Positions 62,860 through 64,000 of a stretch of DNA of 64,000 nucleotides are shown in pieces (positions within the stretch are counted from its first letter, which is position 1; each line of letters begins with the position of its first letter). The position numbers and the translations under genes were made by a program. A model generated the notes under the pieces. It was not told the origin of the DNA. It searched no databases and was given only the letters and a program-made list of their open reading frames with translations. This DNA is from Sedimentibacter saalensis (GTDB lineage Bacteria; Bacillota; Clostridia; Tissierellales; Sedimentibacteraceae): positions 1 through 64,000 of the forward strand of contig NZ_VLKH01000002.1 in NCBI RefSeq assembly GCF_007830175.1. The letters run 5' to 3'.

Positions 62860-63696
62860 ATGAAATTATACATAGCATTATTCATATTATCAATTTTAGT
62901 TCCATTCCTTGTTTGGCAAAACAATGGCATTGTTATAACAAGATATAATTATATAAATAATAAGATTCCGGATAAATTAAGCGGTATGAAAATTGTGCAT
63001 GTATCTGACTTACACAACAAAAATTTTCATGGGAAATTAACAAAGAAAATTAAAATAATAAATCCTGATATTATTTTTATTACTGGAGATTTAATAGACA
63101 GAAGAAAAACAAATGTAGCTTTGGCAGTCAAATTTATAAAAGAAATTGTTACAATTGCACCTGTATATTATGTTTCCGGCAATCATGAACAGTTATCAGG
63201 AAATTATGAGGAATTGAAAAAGGAATTTAATAAATTACACGTTATAATAATGGATAATGTATATACTAAAATTAATATTGAAGGCAGTGAAATAGTATTG
63301 TTAGGTATTGCTGATCCTTCAATTAACCAAAATGAAAAAACATATCATAGCGAAAACAATACAACATATATGAGAAATACATTACATGAGCTAACTCACA
63401 ACATAAAAACAGATTTTAATATACTTTTATCTCACAGACCTGAGCTTTTTGAAATTTACAAAGAATTTAATGTAGATTTGGTGTTCAGCGGACATGCTCA
63501 TGGCGGTCAAATCAGAATTCCTTTTTTAGGAGGGATTTTGTCTCCAAACCAAGGGTTTTTTCCAAAGTATTCAGAAGGAATGCATAGGGAAGGCGTAACA
63601 TCCATGGTTGTAAGCAGAGGATTGGGGAATAGTCTCTTTCCCTTTCGAATATTCAATCGACCGGAGTTAATTGTAGTTGCTCTGAATAAAGAATAA
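62860..63696 (+). CDS. Membrane-anchored metallophosphoesterase (YkuE-like)
   Basis: 278 residues. An uncleaved N-terminal helix (1-18) anchors it. The calcineurin-like motifs are complete: VSDLHN (DxH near 49), TGDLIDRRK, VSGNHEQ, LSHRP and FSGHAHGGQIRIP. Homologues such as YkuE hydrolyse phosphoesters at the membrane or wall; UDP-2,3-diacylglucosamine activity is unlikely in this Gram-positive. It starts 19 bases after the P-loop gene. Confidence 0.9.
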   Translation: MKLYIALFILSILVPFLVWQNNGIVITRYNYINNKIPDKLSGMKIVHVSDLHNKNFHGKLTKKIKIINPDIIFITGDLIDRRKTNVALAVKFIKEIVTIAPVYYVSGNHEQLSGNYEELKKEFNKLHVIIMDNVYTKINIEGSEIVLLGIADPSINQNEKTYHSENNTTYMRNTLHELTHNIKTDFNILLSHRPELFEIYKEFNVDLVFSGHAHGGQIRIPFLGGILSPNQGFFPKYSEGMHREGVTSMVVSRGLGNSLFPFRIFNRPELIVVALNKE

Positions 63697-64000
63697 ATGC
63701 AGTGCTTTGAAATATTTTATGTCTTTAACAGTACCTAACTTAAAAATTAAGAATTGTCACGACATATTAATTAATGTTTATTATATAATTCAATAAACAA
63801 TTTTAAAATCAAAATGAGATTTTTCAGATTTGTGCAAGTTAACAATCTATACATGACAGCAAATTGCATATGATGAAATTTTGGAAATATTCCTGTGGAA
63901 ATAGTGGAGATTTGACATTTTAGGAGAAAAATGTGCAAAATCTCCACTTTAAAGGACGTTTTATATGTCGCAAAATAGATATTTTGCGACAAAAAAATTA
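63697..64000. other. Right-edge non-coding region with two large hairpins
   Basis: No credible gene. The first 200 bases are AT-rich with a short AATTAAGAATT piece at 63746. Then come AGTGGAGATTT/AAATCTCCACT (63903-63948) with an inner ACATTTT/AAAATGT pair, and TGTCGCAAAAT/ATTTTGCGACA (63966-63991) followed by seven A. Confidence 0.6.

Overview
The window is a stretch of low-GC, Gram-positive chromosome, most like an anaerobic, amino-acid-fermenting, spore-forming member of the Clostridia/Tissierellia (Sedimentibacter-like is my best guess, by inference only). The support is AT-rich codon use, strong AGGAGG ribosome sites, several TTG/GTG starts, an OrtB-like ornithine-degradation gene at the left edge, a lysine-2,3-aminomutase-family enzyme, and sporulation-associated families (YmxH/YlmC, TepA). 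I saw no rRNA, tRNA, CRISPR array, prophage or intact insertion sequence.

Layout. 1-10.6 kb: metabolic and accessory genes (ortB end, ferritin-like protein, MobB, a beta-propeller protein, a reverse-strand Ig/prealbumin-fold protein, a 55-aa protein, M18 aminopeptidase, DUF3795, a HemW-like radical SAM enzyme), then comM/yifB-dprA. 10.9-15.3 kb: an orphan MASE3 histidine kinase and topA. 15.4-22.9 kb: the classic rpsB-tsf-pyrH-frr-(small gene)-uppS-cdsA-rseP-ispG block, without dxr between cdsA and rseP. 22.9-24.9 kb: a repeat element and two reverse-strand genes (mgtC, kamA family) that break the usual ispG-to-rimP continuity. 25.3-35.8 kb: rimP-nusA-rnpM-L7Ae-infB-rbfA-nrnA-truB-ribF-rpsO-pnp, the transcription/translation/RNA-decay superoperon. 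36-47 kb: a small membrane protein, M16 peptidase, dut, ymxH, tepA, ftsK, rimO, pgsA, recA with promoter and LexA box, and rny. 47-52 kb: purB, a hydratase, two flavoproteins and a gamma-glutamyltransferase. 52-63.7 kb: accessory surface and stress genes (M48 peptidase with ankyrin repeats, two lipoproteins, DUF4003, MsrB, VanW, an interrupted PstS-like gene, an alpha/beta hydrolase-LytTR-DUF3021 operon, a P-loop kinase-like protein, a metallophosphoesterase).

The least explained DNA is in the intergenic repeats. Between rpsO and pnp lies an array of about seven hairpin modules whose long stems differ in sequence yet remain complementary. Most carry a small apical hairpin of the form CC/GC/AC-G..A-GG/GC/GT, which also covaries. 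Related modules sit inside a 192-bp inverted-repeat element after recA. A second element of about 130 bp occurs twice (after the ferritin-like gene and after ispG), again with compensatory changes in its stems. These look like non-autonomous, structure-selected elements. A second candidate system is the LytTR-DUF3021 operon: two 9-bp direct repeats two helical turns apart lie upstream of the promoter, and a perfect 11-bp inverted repeat covers both the -10 region and the Shine-Dalgarno sequence of the hydrolase gene.
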